A model generated the notes under the pieces. It was not told the DNA's origin. It searched no databases and worked only from the letters and a program-made list of their open reading frames with translations. A stretch of DNA of 64,000 bases, from NCBI GenBank assembly GCA_035693785.1, contig DASSFZ010000212.1, positions 6,661 through 70,660 of the forward strand, written 5' to 3'. The position numbers and the translations under genes are program-made. Shown here piece by piece: positions 48,869 to 59,041 of the stretch (position 1 is its first letter; the number at the start of each line of letters is the position of its first letter). This DNA comes from DASSFZ01 sp035693785 (GTDB lineage: Bacteria > Chloroflexota > Anaerolineae > Fen-1058).

Positions 48869-49804
48869 TTAAATCCTTTCGATACGCTTCTGTCCGAACA
48901 GCCCTTCAGGCCGGATGAGTAGGACGATGAGCAGCAGCACGTAGGGCGCGATATCCGACGAGTTGCGTATCTCGATCAGTCTGGATGCACTGACAAATTC
49001 CTGCGCCAGCCCCACGGCGATACCGCCCACGATTGCGCCGCCGAGTGAGTCTACGCCGCCCAAAAGAAGCGCTGGAAAAGCCACCAACACAACGGTCGAC
49101 AGGCTGAGACTGACACCGGTCAGCATCGCCAAGAGCACCCCGCCTGCCGTGGCAATCATTCCGGCAATCGCCCACGAAAGTCCGAAGACACGCGGGACGT
49201 TGATGCCGACGCTGCGCGCCAGTTCATGGTCTTCCGCCGTGGCGCGCATCGCCAGGCCAGTGCGGCTGAGCTTGAAGAACAACGCAAACAAGATCGCGCC
49301 GACGATCGCCACGCCAAAGGCCACCACGCGCGTCTTTTGAATGTGAATCGCCCCGCCGAAGGCCAGATCAAACGGGATATTGAAAGACTCGGTGGGCGGG
49401 AAGGGCTTGGGAAAGTTACCTTGAGGCTCGATGCCAAAGAGAATGCTGACGACACCCTCGATGAATTGCGCCAGGCCAAGCGTCATCAAGATAATCGACA
49501 GAAGGGGTTGCCCCGCCATGGGGCGCAGGGTAAGCCGCTCGACGAGAAAGCCAACCCATACGGCCACCACCAGGGCGGCAAGGACGGCAAACCCCAACGG
49601 CAGATTGAATAACTCACCGCCCTTTTCCTGGGCACCGGCGAACCACCACACCACGAATGCGCCGAGCATCACCAGAGAGCCTTGCGCGAAGTTGAAGACT
49701 TCGGATGATTTATAGATCAGCACCAGGCCCAGCGCGATGAGGCCCAGCACCCCGCCGTTGAGAAGACCGGTTACGATTGCCTGCGGTACAAGCGGCCAGT
49801 TCAT
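48869..49804 (-). CDS. livH: Branched-chain-type ABC transporter permease (LivH family)
   Basis: This 311-residue membrane protein starts VPQAIVTGLLNGGVLGLIAL, then has SSEVFNFAQGSLVMLGAFVV, which contains the Phe-Asn-Phe-Ala-Gln-Gly form common in this group. The coupling loop is RATAEDHELARSVGINVPRV, and GGVDSLGGAIVGGIAVGLAQ follows. Its start overlaps the stop of the acyl-CoA ligase gene by four bases (ATGA), so ligase and permease are translationally coupled. That coupling suggests uptake linked to activation, a form of vectorial acylation. Confidence 0.93.
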   Translation of the reverse strand: MNWPLVPQAIVTGLLNGGVLGLIALGLVLIYKSSEVFNFAQGSLVMLGAFVVWWFAGAQEKGGELFNLPLGFAVLAALVVAVWVGFLVERLTLRPMAGQPLLSIILMTLGLAQFIEGVVSILFGIEPQGNFPKPFPPTESFNIPFDLAFGGAIHIQKTRVVAFGVAIVGAILFALFFKLSRTGLAMRATAEDHELARSVGINVPRVFGLSWAIAGMIATAGGVLLAMLTGVSLSLSTVVLVAFPALLLGGVDSLGGAIVGGIAVGLAQEFVSASRLIEIRNSSDIAPYVLLLIVLLIRPEGLFGQKRIERI

Positions 49805-51732
49805 GGTGTGACTGACTCCTCCAGTGTCATGATGTGGACGGTCGTCTCGACAACCCCCTCACGCCCGTCGCGGTAACGCACCTCAGCCTGCACGCGCACT
49901 TCCTGGCCGCCGTCGTACATCGCCACCAGCATGTCCCGGTAGCGTTCGCTACACCGGTCTCGCCGCAGTTTGCGGGTCCGAGTCAGCTCACCTTCATCGG
50001 CATCGAACTCCTTGTGCAGCAGCACGAACTTGCGCACGCGCGCCGCTGGCGGCAAGGTGCGATTGACCTGCTCGACCTCTTTCCGGATCAATTCGTAGAC
50101 CTCCGGTTTCTGAGAGAGGTCTACGAAAGTCGTGTAGGCCAGGCCGCGCTTCTCGGCCCAGTGACCGACGTTTTCAAAGTCGATGTTGATCAAGGCCGTC
50201 ACGAAGGCTTTGTCGGCCCCGCCCACCGTCATGACGTCGCGGATATAAGGGTTGAACTTGAGTCGCCCTTCGATATACTGTGGCGAATATTTCTGGCCGC
50301 CGGCCAGCTCGATCAATTCTTTCACACGATCGAGATAGATCAGATGACCGTCTGGCCCGAAGTGACCGGCGTCGCCGGTGCGAAACCAGCGGCGGCCTTC
50401 CTCGTCAGTGAACAAGGCTCTGGCGGTGGCTTCGGGATTCTTGTAATAGCCTTGAAAGACTGTCACACTACTCACGTGAATTTCGCCGGCATCGGAGATG
50501 CGAAGCTCCACGCCGGGAGGCGGCACGCCTACCGTCTCGAACTTCACGTCGTCTCCGATGTGCAGGGTGTGCGTCTGCGCCTCGGTCGAGCCGTACAGTT
50601 GCTTGATGCTGACGCCGATGGCGCGGAAAAAGCGTATGACATCCGGGCTGAGCGCCGCGCCGGACGAATAGGCCGACGTAACACGGGTCAGTCCCAACTT
50701 GTCGCGCAGGGGGTGGAAGACGGCGAACTCTCCCAACGCGTGAAGGAGCCGCCAGAGCAGCCCCACCGGTTGGCGCTGCTCGAATCGCAGGCCGGCCACC
50801 TTGTATCCGACGGGCATAAACATCCTGTACAACCAGCGGTTCAGCCATGAACACTCGGCCATTCTGACTTGCACCAACGCCACCAGGTTTTCCCACAGGC
50901 GGGCGCTGAAGAGCAGCGAATGGGGGGCGATTTCGCGAATATTCTCCTGCACCGTTTCCGGCGCTTCGGGAAAGTTGACCACCACGCCGAATCGCAAGTG
51001 ATACGTCAGACCCAGAGCGTTTTCAGTGATCCAGGCCGGTGGCAGGAACGACACATATTCATCTGTCGGCCCGCGCGGGTCGATCTGCACACCCTGGTCG
51101 GCGCCGAGGATAAGATTCGAGTGGCTGATCATGGCCCCCTTCGGCTGGCCGGTGGTTCCCGAGGTGTAGCAGAATACCGCCAGGTCGTCGCCCTGCCCTT
51201 CGCCGACGGAACGGTCGAACAGATCGGGCTGTTCCGCGTCGAGCGACTGCCCTAGGGCCTGCACGGCTTCGAAGCTCATCAGCCACGGATCGCTGTAACT
51301 CCACAGGCCCTTGTCGTCCCAGTAGATCACGCGGCGTACGGCCGGAATCTGATCCCGGATGTCGAGGAATTTGTCGCACTGCTCCTGGTCTTTCGCGAAG
51401 ACCAACACGGTATCCGAGTGCTGGACGATGTGCTGGATCTCGGCAGGGATGCTGTCGGTGAAAATGCCAACCGCGACCCCGCCCGCCGCCTGGATGGCCA
51501 ACTGCGTCCAGAAGTATTGCGGGTCATTGTCGCCGATGATGCACACTTTTTCACCGCGTTGCAGGCCCAGGCGGATCAAGCCCAGTGTCAAGCGCCTTAC
51601 CTGTTCGTACGATTGCTGCCAGGTATACTCGCGCCAGATGCCCTTGTCTTTCTGGCGCATGGCGACCCTATGAGCGCCGAATTTGGGGCGGGCAGCCACC
51701 AGGCACTTGGGCAGGGTATCTACGGCGTCCAT
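49801..51732 (-). CDS. Long-chain-type acyl-CoA synthetase embedded in transporter operon
   Basis: This 643-residue ligase has the P-loop CYTSGTTGQPKGAMISHSN, the long-chain-type segments SFLPPAWITENALGLTYHL and LYGSTEAQTHTLH, and the hinge DRVKELIELAGGQKYSPQYI. The Lys/Arg-rich end (DEGELTRTRKLRRD) replaces the usual Gly-Lys motif in the form found in FadD15-like enzymes. A C-terminal tail of about 40 residues follows. It should activate fatty or aromatic acids with ATP and CoA. It lies between LivG and LivH genes and overlaps the latter, which ties activation to uptake. Confidence 0.9.
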   Translation of the reverse strand: MDAVDTLPKCLVAARPKFGAHRVAMRQKDKGIWREYTWQQSYEQVRRLTLGLIRLGLQRGEKVCIIGDNDPQYFWTQLAIQAAGGVAVGIFTDSIPAEIQHIVQHSDTVLVFAKDQEQCDKFLDIRDQIPAVRRVIYWDDKGLWSYSDPWLMSFEAVQALGQSLDAEQPDLFDRSVGEGQGDDLAVFCYTSGTTGQPKGAMISHSNLILGADQGVQIDPRGPTDEYVSFLPPAWITENALGLTYHLRFGVVVNFPEAPETVQENIREIAPHSLLFSARLWENLVALVQVRMAECSWLNRWLYRMFMPVGYKVAGLRFEQRQPVGLLWRLLHALGEFAVFHPLRDKLGLTRVTSAYSSGAALSPDVIRFFRAIGVSIKQLYGSTEAQTHTLHIGDDVKFETVGVPPPGVELRISDAGEIHVSSVTVFQGYYKNPEATARALFTDEEGRRWFRTGDAGHFGPDGHLIYLDRVKELIELAGGQKYSPQYIEGRLKFNPYIRDVMTVGGADKAFVTALINIDFENVGHWAEKRGLAYTTFVDLSQKPEVYELIRKEVEQVNRTLPPAARVRKFVLLHKEFDADEGELTRTRKLRRDRCSERYRDMLVAMYDGGQEVRVQAEVRYRDGREGVVETTVHIMTLEESVTP

Positions 51733-51733
51733 A

Positions 51734-52510
51734 TCACTCCACCTCCCCCAGGTAAGCCTTGATCACAGCCGGGTTGTGCCGGATTTCGTCCGGTTTCCCC
51801 TCGGCGATCTTCACGCCGAAGTCCAGCACGACCACCCGGTCGGCGATGTCCATGACCAACCCCATGTCATGCTCGATGAGCAAGATCGTCATCTTCTGGC
51901 GCTCGTGGATGTCCAGGATGAAGCGGGCCATGTCTTCCTTCTCCTCGACGTTCATCCCGGTCATCGGCTCGTCGAGAAGGAGCAAGCGAGGCTCCAGCGC
52001 CAGCGCCCGACCCAGTTCCACGCGCTTGCGCAGGCCGTAGGGCAGCGCGCCGACGATCGCCTTGCGGATGTGCTCGATTTCAAGGAAGTCGATGATGTCT
52101 TCCACGACCTGGCGATGGGCGATGTCTTCGCGGCGGGCCGCCCCCCAGTAGAGGAGACATTGAAGCAGGCCGGCGCGCATATGAACATGGCGCGCCGCCA
52201 ACAGGTTGTCCAGTGTGCTGAGACCGGTGTACAGGGCGAGATTCTGAAAGGTGCGCGCGATGCCCCACTGGGCGATGCGATGTCGCGGCACGCGTCTGAG
52301 GTCGCGTCCTTCGAAAATAATCCGGCCTTTATCGGGTTCGTAGAAGCGGTTGAGGCAGTTCAGCGTCGAGGTCTTGCCCGCGCCGTTGGGGCCGATGAGG
52401 GCAAGGATTTCGCCACGGCAAACGTCGAAGCTGACGTCGTTGAGCGCCGTGGTGCCACCGAAACTGAGTGAAACATCCTGCACGGACAGGTGAACGGAGT
52501 CTTCGGCCAT
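51734..52510 (-). CDS. livG: Branched-chain-type ABC transporter ATPase (LivG family)
   Basis: The 258-residue ATPase has Walker A GPNGAGKTS near residue 38, GIARTFQNLALYTGLSTLDN, the degenerate signature ALPYGLRKRVELGRALA and Walker B PRLLLLDEPMTGMNVEEKE. It is the first gene of the second Liv operon. The ATG at 52510 lacks a strong ribosome-binding site. The leader from the promoter at 52740-52768 is about 220 bases. The next gene starts one base after its stop codon. Confidence 0.92.
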   Translation of the reverse strand: MAEDSVHLSVQDVSLSFGGTTALNDVSFDVCRGEILALIGPNGAGKTSTLNCLNRFYEPDKGRIIFEGRDLRRVPRHRIAQWGIARTFQNLALYTGLSTLDNLLAARHVHMRAGLLQCLLYWGAARREDIAHRQVVEDIIDFLEIEHIRKAIVGALPYGLRKRVELGRALALEPRLLLLDEPMTGMNVEEKEDMARFILDIHERQKMTILLIEHDMGLVMDIADRVVVLDFGVKIAEGKPDEIRHNPAVIKAYLGEVE

Positions 52511-52641
52511 GTGTGTCCTACATTAGAGACACTTCGTTCTGTCGCTTCGGATGGCGGAGAGGGCCAGGATATACTTCGTCAGCACCTCTTGCAAGACTAA
52601 GTGATCTGTTTTCGTGCGATATGAAAGGCTGAGGCCAACCC

Positions 52642-52713
52642 TTACTTCAAGCGCACCTCGCGCTCGAGGTAGCCATTCAGGTAAGCGACGGCCCGATTGA
52701 CATAGGCCCTCAT
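52642..52713 (-). CDS. Possible 23-codon leader or remnant reading frame
   Basis: In the leader of the Liv operon an ATG at 52713, about 20 bases after the expected transcript start, opens a 23-codon frame. It starts MRAYVNRAVAYLNGYL and ends EVRLK. There is no ribosome-binding site. The helical, charged composition looks like the end of a regulator or an unassigned small peptide. It may be chance or a remnant. Confidence 0.25.
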   Translation of the reverse strand: MRAYVNRAVAYLNGYLEREVRLK

Positions 52714-52714
52714 T

Positions 52715-52732
52715 TCAGACCGAGCGGTCTGA
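52715..52732. promoter_or_regulatory. Perfect 18-base palindromic operator candidate
   Basis: TCAGACCG-AG-CGGTCTGA is fully palindromic with 8-bp arms. It begins about 8 bases past the -10 box of the promoter at 52740-52768 and so covers the transcription start. The ACCG...CGGT core is common in TetR-family operators. No TetR gene is in the window. Confidence 0.65.
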
Positions 52733-52739
52733 TAGTGAC

Positions 52740-52768
52740 AGGATACTCGCGCAGAGGCGAGTTGTCAA
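52740..52768 (-). promoter_or_regulatory. Promoter of the second Liv/acyl-CoA ligase operon
   Basis: On the minus strand the -35 box is a perfect TTGACA (52763-52768), followed by 17 bases and TATCCT (52740-52745). It is the best promoter in the window, and the palindrome at 52715-52732 overlaps the start point. The plus-strand oxidoreductase gene at 52878 begins 110 bases away in the other direction. Confidence 0.7.
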
Positions 52769-52877
52769 GGTTCCGATTCTGTACGTTCTGTACACCGCCG
52801 CCACAACTGCCGGGTCAGGCAAGCGCGATTTTGCACATCGACCCGACTGTGTCACAATTGCCAGGGCGAGGTGGACA

Positions 52878-53903
52878 ATGAGACTCGGGATCAATCTTGG
52901 CTATTCTGGCGCAACCCTCAACCTGCCGATGGACTGGATCCAGGAAGCCGATCGCCTGGGCGTGTATGCGGTGTGGACGGCCGAAGCGTACGGCTCGGAT
53001 TGCATCGCGCCCCTGGCGTGGATCGGCGCGCTCACGAAACGGATCCGTCTCGGCACGGCCATCATGCAAATGCCGGCGCGCACGCCGGCGAACGCGGCGA
53101 TGACGGCGATGACGCTGGATCAGCTGTCGGGCGGACGTTTTCTGATGGGATTGGGCATGTCCGGCCCGCAAGTCGTCGAGGGCTGGCACGGTCAGGCGTA
53201 CGGCAAGCCCCTGGCCAGAACCCGCGAATACGTCGGTATTATACGCGCGATCTTCAAACGCGAGAAGCCGCTCGTCCACGACGGCGAACATTATCAGATC
53301 CCCTATCGCGGCGCTGATGCGACCGGGTTGGGCAAGCCGCTGAAGAGTACGCTGCACGGAAGACCCGACATTCCGATCTACCTGGCCGCGATCGGGCCGA
53401 AGAACGTCGAGCTCGCCGCCGAGATCGGCGACGGCTGGCTGCCGATCTTTTTCGCGCCACGCCACTACGACTCGGCCTACAAGGAGCACGTCGAGGCCGG
53501 GCTGGCGAAGGCTGGTAAGCGTCCTGAACAACTTGATATCGCGCCGTCCGTCATCGTCGCGCTGGGCGAAGATGTCGATGCCTGCCGGAGTCTCGTCAAG
53601 CCTATCTTGGCGCTGTACATCGGTGGCATGGGCGCGCGCGGCAAGAACTTCTACAACGACCTGGCCTGCCGTTACGGCTACGAGGCGGCTGCGAAAGAGA
53701 TTCAAGACCTTTATCTCGTTGGCCGGAAAGACGAAGCCATCGCCGCCGTGCCCGATGCGCTCGTCGACGACGTCGCGCTGTGCGGCCCGCAGGCGCGCAT
53801 CGCCGAACGGCTAGAGCTGTGGCGCCAGTGCCCGGTCACCACACTCAACATCACGACGTTCACGATCGACGGACTGCGCGCGATGGTCGAGCTGGTGATG
53901 TGA
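52878..53903 (+). CDS. Luciferase-like (F420-type) oxidoreductase
   Basis: This 341-residue LLM-family TIM barrel begins MRLGINLGYSGATLNLPMDW and has WTAEAYGSDCIAPLAWIGA, RIRLGTAIMQMPARTPANAA and GGRFLMGLGMSGPQVVEGWHG. The pattern resembles F420-dependent oxidoreductases and reductases of the Chloroflexota/Actinobacteria type. It is transcribed alone on the plus strand between two minus-strand operons. The ATG at 52878 has only a weak GAGG upstream. Its stop codon lies in the loop of a hairpin (53894-53911). The substrate is unknown. Confidence 0.88.
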   Translation: MRLGINLGYSGATLNLPMDWIQEADRLGVYAVWTAEAYGSDCIAPLAWIGALTKRIRLGTAIMQMPARTPANAAMTAMTLDQLSGGRFLMGLGMSGPQVVEGWHGQAYGKPLARTREYVGIIRAIFKREKPLVHDGEHYQIPYRGADATGLGKPLKSTLHGRPDIPIYLAAIGPKNVELAAEIGDGWLPIFFAPRHYDSAYKEHVEAGLAKAGKRPEQLDIAPSVIVALGEDVDACRSLVKPILALYIGGMGARGKNFYNDLACRYGYEAAAKEIQDLYLVGRKDEAIAAVPDALVDDVALCGPQARIAERLELWRQCPVTTLNITTFTIDGLRAMVELVM

Positions 53904-53911
53904 ACATCACC
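53894..53911. terminator. Hairpin around the stop codon between convergent genes
   Basis: GGTGATG-tgaa-CATCACC is a perfect 7-bp stem with a tetraloop that contains the TGA stop of the oxidoreductase gene. Two more pairs extend it if a G-T wobble is allowed. It faces the convergent ligase gene 22 bases on. No T run follows, so termination would be weak or factor-assisted. Confidence 0.45.
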
Positions 53912-53933
53912 GGTGAACGTTCGTATCGCCAAC

Positions 53934-55598
53934 TCAGGTCTTCTTCGCTTTCTCGCGCTCCTGCAGCGCCCGCCACATGATCTTGCCGGTAGCCGACTTG
54001 GGCAGAGTGTCCACGAACTCTACGATACGCGGATATTTGTAGGCCGCCATGTTCTGGGCCGCCCAGTCGATGATGTCCTGCTCGGTGACCGTGCCGTGGG
54101 CGTCTGGCTTGAGCACGACCAGCGCTTTGACGGTCTCGCCGCGACGGGCATCCTCGACGCCGATGATGCAAGCCTCCTGGATCGCCGGATGCTGGTACAT
54201 CATAACCTCCACTTCCGCCGGCCAGACCTTGTAACCGGCGGCGTTGATCATGCGCTTCAGGCGATCCACAATGAAGAAGTAACCGTCCTCGTCGATGCAG
54301 CCCAGGTCGCCGGTACGGAAAAAGCGCTTGCCGTCCATGTCGAGGAAGGCCTCCTCAGTCGCGCGCGGGTTGTTCCAGTAACCGAGGAATACTTGGGGGC
54401 CTGAAACCACGATCTCGCCTACCTCGCCCGGCGGCAGCTCGCGGAAGGTCTCGATATCCACCACGCGCGCCTCGGTGTCGAAGATAGGAATGCCGAGGCA
54501 TTGTTTTTTGGGTCGATCGGGCGGATTGATGTGGGTCGGCGCCATGGTCTCCGTAAGCCCGTAGCCCTCGACGTAGGTGAGGCCGCACAGGTCCTGCAGG
54601 CGCTGGGCGATGGCTTCGGGCATCGCAGCGCCGCCGCCGGCCACGTGCATGATGCTGGATAGATCGAATTCCGTGACTTTGGGGTTGCTCAGAAAATCCA
54701 CGATCATCGTCGGAATGTTGGTCCAGCCGGTTACTTTGTAACGCTGGATCAGCTGGCCCGCCACCTCGCGGTCCCAGCGCGGCAGCAAGACCACGGTGCT
54801 GCCGCTATACAGGGGACTATTCATACTGCCCTGCATGCCGGTGACATGAAAGAATGGTAACACCGCCAGTGCCACCGCGTCCTGGTTGGTCTGGAACCAC
54901 TCGACATTCGCCACCAGCGTGTGCATCACCGTGCGGTGAGTATGCATGCAGCCTTTGGGACGACCCGTAGTGCCGGAAGTATAGGGCATGACGCACAAAT
55001 CATCCGGCCCGGCGATCAGCGGCCCGGGGCGGTGATTGCGTGCCAGAGCCTCGCTCCACAAAGTCACGCCCGCATCCCGGATGTTCTGTCGTGGCGCGCT
55101 GATGAATTCGGGCACGCGCAGGTCGGTCGCTTGCCTGAGGTAGTCCGAATAGGCAGCCAGCACCACTTGCTTGAGACCCTCGCTAATGAGCGGCTTCACC
55201 TGCGGATACAGTTCCTGGGAAGTCACCATCGTGGTGGCCCCGCTGTCGGTCACGTAAGAGCGCAGCTCGTGGGTGAGGTTCATGGGATTGATAGGCACCA
55301 CCACCGCATTGGCGCGCAGGATGGCGTAAAAGGCCAGCACGAATTGGGGGCTGTTTTGCATGAACAGCAGCACCCGGTCGCCCTTTTTGATGCCGCACTC
55401 GTGCTCCAGAAATCCCGCCAGACGTTCGGCCCCATCCTTGAATTCGGCGAAGCTGATCGCCGTGTCGTAGTAAATGAGGTAGGGCTTGTTCGGGTAGCGC
55501 GTGGCCGAGACTTCCACGTTGTAAAACAGGTTGGTCTCGGGCGCCGTCAGGTGACGCGGTACGGTTCTGGGCCAATGGGCGAAATGTCGTTGCGACAC
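53934..55598 (-). CDS. Medium/long-chain-type acyl-CoA synthetase
   Basis: The 554-residue ligase has PYTSGTTGRPKGCMHTH (about 195-210), VEGYGLTETMAPTH, RTGDLGCIDEDGYFFIVDRL and the catalytic Lys in LPKSATGKIMWRAL. All key residues are present, unlike the ligase at 43816. The start is a GTG at 55598 preceded by GGGGAGGAAG. The frame continues upstream into the acyl-CoA dehydrogenase gene but without relation to this family. It is the last gene of the minus-strand beta-oxidation operon and probably supplies acyl-CoA to it. Confidence 0.91.
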   Translation of the reverse strand: MSQRHFAHWPRTVPRHLTAPETNLFYNVEVSATRYPNKPYLIYYDTAISFAEFKDGAERLAGFLEHECGIKKGDRVLLFMQNSPQFVLAFYAILRANAVVVPINPMNLTHELRSYVTDSGATTMVTSQELYPQVKPLISEGLKQVVLAAYSDYLRQATDLRVPEFISAPRQNIRDAGVTLWSEALARNHRPGPLIAGPDDLCVMPYTSGTTGRPKGCMHTHRTVMHTLVANVEWFQTNQDAVALAVLPFFHVTGMQGSMNSPLYSGSTVVLLPRWDREVAGQLIQRYKVTGWTNIPTMIVDFLSNPKVTEFDLSSIMHVAGGGAAMPEAIAQRLQDLCGLTYVEGYGLTETMAPTHINPPDRPKKQCLGIPIFDTEARVVDIETFRELPPGEVGEIVVSGPQVFLGYWNNPRATEEAFLDMDGKRFFRTGDLGCIDEDGYFFIVDRLKRMINAAGYKVWPAEVEVMMYQHPAIQEACIIGVEDARRGETVKALVVLKPDAHGTVTEQDIIDWAAQNMAAYKYPRIVEFVDTLPKSATGKIMWRALQEREKAKKT

Positions 55599-55636
55599 GG
55601 CTCTTCCTCCCCTTATCCTCCCTGATTGGAAAGCCC

Positions 55637-56857
<1,221 letters not shown>

Positions 56858-56914
56858 TGGCCTTCCTCCTGTCGGTCGGCGGATGTGGGTCGACGGCGAA
56901 AGCGCCTGCCGCGC

Positions 56915-57985
56915 TCAATTCCTCTCGGCCATGATTCTCTCCACTTGACGCCAGGCTGCCTCGCTGAGAGCGCGCGCGCGGCGACCGGTCTCCAGGGCAT
57001 TCTGGTTCGAGGCGTTTCCCTGCAACGCCCGCGCCAGCACCCCCTGCAAAATGGCGGCGAGCCGAAACATGTTGAACGCCATATAGTATTCCCATTCGTG
57101 CTCCGGCACAGGCTCGCGCCCCACACGGCGACAATAGGCTGCCACGTATTCCGCCTCGCTTGGGATACCCAGAGCCTTGACGTCCGCGCCCGCCAGACCA
57201 CGGAACTCACCCGGCGACATGCGCCAAACGATGCAGTGGTAGGCGAAGTCGGACATGGGGTGCCCCAGGGTGGACAATTCCCAATCGAGCACCGCCAGGG
57301 CGCGCGGCTCCCTGGGATGGAAAACGACGTTGTCGATGCGGAAATCGCCGTGCACGATGCGGGTCTCGTCATCGGCGGGAATATGCTGCGGCAACCAGTC
57401 GATGAGATTGTCCATGGCCTCGATGGTCTCGGTCTCCGAGGCGCGATACTGTTTGGCCCAACGGTTGATCTGGCGCGCAAAGTAGCTGCCCGGTTTGCCG
57501 TAGTCTCCCAGACCGACAGCCTGGTAGTCAACGCGATGCAGTGCGGCGATGACCCGGTTCATCTCGTCGAAGATGGACGCGCGCTCAGCCGGCGTCGCCC
57601 CCGGTAGAGCGGGATCCCAAAAGATGCGGCCCTCGACATACTCCATAATGTAGAACGCCGTGCCGATCACCGATTCATCTGTGCACAGCGCGTACGTCTT
57701 CGCCACAGGCACGTCGGTCGCGGCCAGCGCGGTGATGACGCGGTATTCGCGATCGACCGCGTGGGCAGAAGGCAGTAGCCTGCCGGGGGGCTTCCTGCGC
57801 ATCACATAGGATTTGCCGCCGGCGCGGACGAGATACGTCGGGTTGGACTGCCCGCCCTTGAACTGCTCCACTTCGATCGGACCGGCAAAATCCTCCACGT
57901 TCTGACGCATGTACTCGGCCAACCGCTCTGTGTCGAAGCGGTGCGCTTCCCGAACTGACGTCGTGCCTACGAGACTTCTGCTCAC
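56915..57985 (-). CDS. APH-type phosphotransferase (ACAD10/11 kinase-like)
   Basis: This 356-residue protein has the kinase-like fold. The glycine-poor N-lobe is QFKGGQSNPTYLVRAGGKSY. The catalytic loop is IVHGDFRIDNVVFHP, with Asp about 201. The metal-binding Asp is in VLDWELSTLGHPMSD. In ACAD10 and ACAD11 such a domain is fused to an acyl-CoA dehydrogenase and phosphorylates 4-hydroxyacyl-CoA. Here the two are separate neighbouring genes in the same order. The ATG at 57985 has no strong ribosome-binding site. The pair suggests use of gamma-hydroxy fatty acids or related compounds. Confidence 0.88.
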   Translation of the reverse strand: MSRSLVGTTSVREAHRFDTERLAEYMRQNVEDFAGPIEVEQFKGGQSNPTYLVRAGGKSYVMRRKPPGRLLPSAHAVDREYRVITALAATDVPVAKTYALCTDESVIGTAFYIMEYVEGRIFWDPALPGATPAERASIFDEMNRVIAALHRVDYQAVGLGDYGKPGSYFARQINRWAKQYRASETETIEAMDNLIDWLPQHIPADDETRIVHGDFRIDNVVFHPREPRALAVLDWELSTLGHPMSDFAYHCIVWRMSPGEFRGLAGADVKALGIPSEAEYVAAYCRRVGREPVPEHEWEYYMAFNMFRLAAILQGVLARALQGNASNQNALETGRRARALSEAAWRQVERIMAERN

Positions 57986-58039
57986 GCCGTTTCTCCCTTC
58001 TTGCGCGCCCGCGCCTGCAATTCCGCAATTATCGAGACC

Positions 58040-59041
58040 TCAGATCAGCTTGACGAGTTGCTTGCCGAGGTTTTTGCCAGCCAACATTCCGATGAAAGCT
58101 TCCGGCGCGCTTCGCAGTCCTTCGGCCACCGTCTCGCGATACTTGATCTTTCCTTCGGACACCCATTGAGCCAGCTCCTTGATCACGACCGGCCAGCGCG
58201 CCGAATGATCAAAGATGAGGAAGCCTTGCAGCTTGATGCGATTGATCAGCAGGCTGCGAGTGTTTTTCACGCCGTACGGCTGGGTGGCGTTGTACTGCGA
58301 GATCACTCCGCACAGCGGGATGCGCCCGAACGGGTTCATGCGGCGCAGGATGGTATCCAGTATTTCGCCACCCACGTTGTCGAAGTAGACGTCGATACCC
58401 TGGGGCGTGGCTTCCTTCACATCTTCCCACAACCGGCCCGTTTTGTAGTCCACGCAGGCATCGAAGCCCAATTCTTCGACTACGTAGCGGCATTTTTCCG
58501 GCCCGCCGGCAATACCCACGGTGCGACAACCGTGAATCCTGGCGATCTGTCCGACTACACCGCCGACCGCGCCGCCGGCGGCCGACACGACCACCGTCTC
58601 GCCGCTCTTCGGCTGCCCAATATCGAGCAACCCGACATACGCCGTCACGCCGGGCATACCCACGACGCCCAGGTAAGCCGAAAGCGGGAGGTTGCGGTCC
58701 GTGATCTTACGTACGCCCGCGCCGTCGCTCACAGCATAGAGCTGCCAGCCGAAGTTACCCACGACCATGTCGCCCGCTTTGAACTTCGGATGGCGCGAGG
58801 TCACCACTTGGCCCACGGCGCCGCCGATCATCACCTCGCCCAACTCAACCGGCTTGGCGTACGACTTCGCCTCGCTCATGCGACCGCGCATGTAGGGATC
58901 GAGTGAGAGATAGTGACTGCGCACCAGGAACTGCCCGTCGCCGATTTCCGGCACGGCCGTCTCAACCCACCGGAAGTCACTTGTCTGCGGCGCGCCGGTC
59001 GGGCGATGAGCCAGAAGGATCTGTTGATTCAGCTCGCTCAT
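58040..59041 (-). CDS. CurA-like NADP-dependent oxidoreductase (MDR family)
   Basis: This 333-residue zinc-free MDR enzyme begins ILLAHRPTGAPQTSDFRWVE and has HYLSLDPYMRGRMSE. The NADP-binding VVVSAAGGAVGGVVGQIARI is followed by DVYFDNVGGEILDTILRRMN. This is the pattern of the leukotriene B4 dehydrogenase/curcumin reductase group, which reduces conjugated double bonds of enones. The ATG at 59041 overlaps the thioesterase stop by four bases. It probably saturates an enoyl compound formed in the same operon. Confidence 0.9.
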   Translation of the reverse strand: MSELNQQILLAHRPTGAPQTSDFRWVETAVPEIGDGQFLVRSHYLSLDPYMRGRMSEAKSYAKPVELGEVMIGGAVGQVVTSRHPKFKAGDMVVGNFGWQLYAVSDGAGVRKITDRNLPLSAYLGVVGMPGVTAYVGLLDIGQPKSGETVVVSAAGGAVGGVVGQIARIHGCRTVGIAGGPEKCRYVVEELGFDACVDYKTGRLWEDVKEATPQGIDVYFDNVGGEILDTILRRMNPFGRIPLCGVISQYNATQPYGVKNTRSLLINRIKLQGFLIFDHSARWPVVIKELAQWVSEGKIKYRETVAEGLRSAPEAFIGMLAGKNLGKQLVKLI

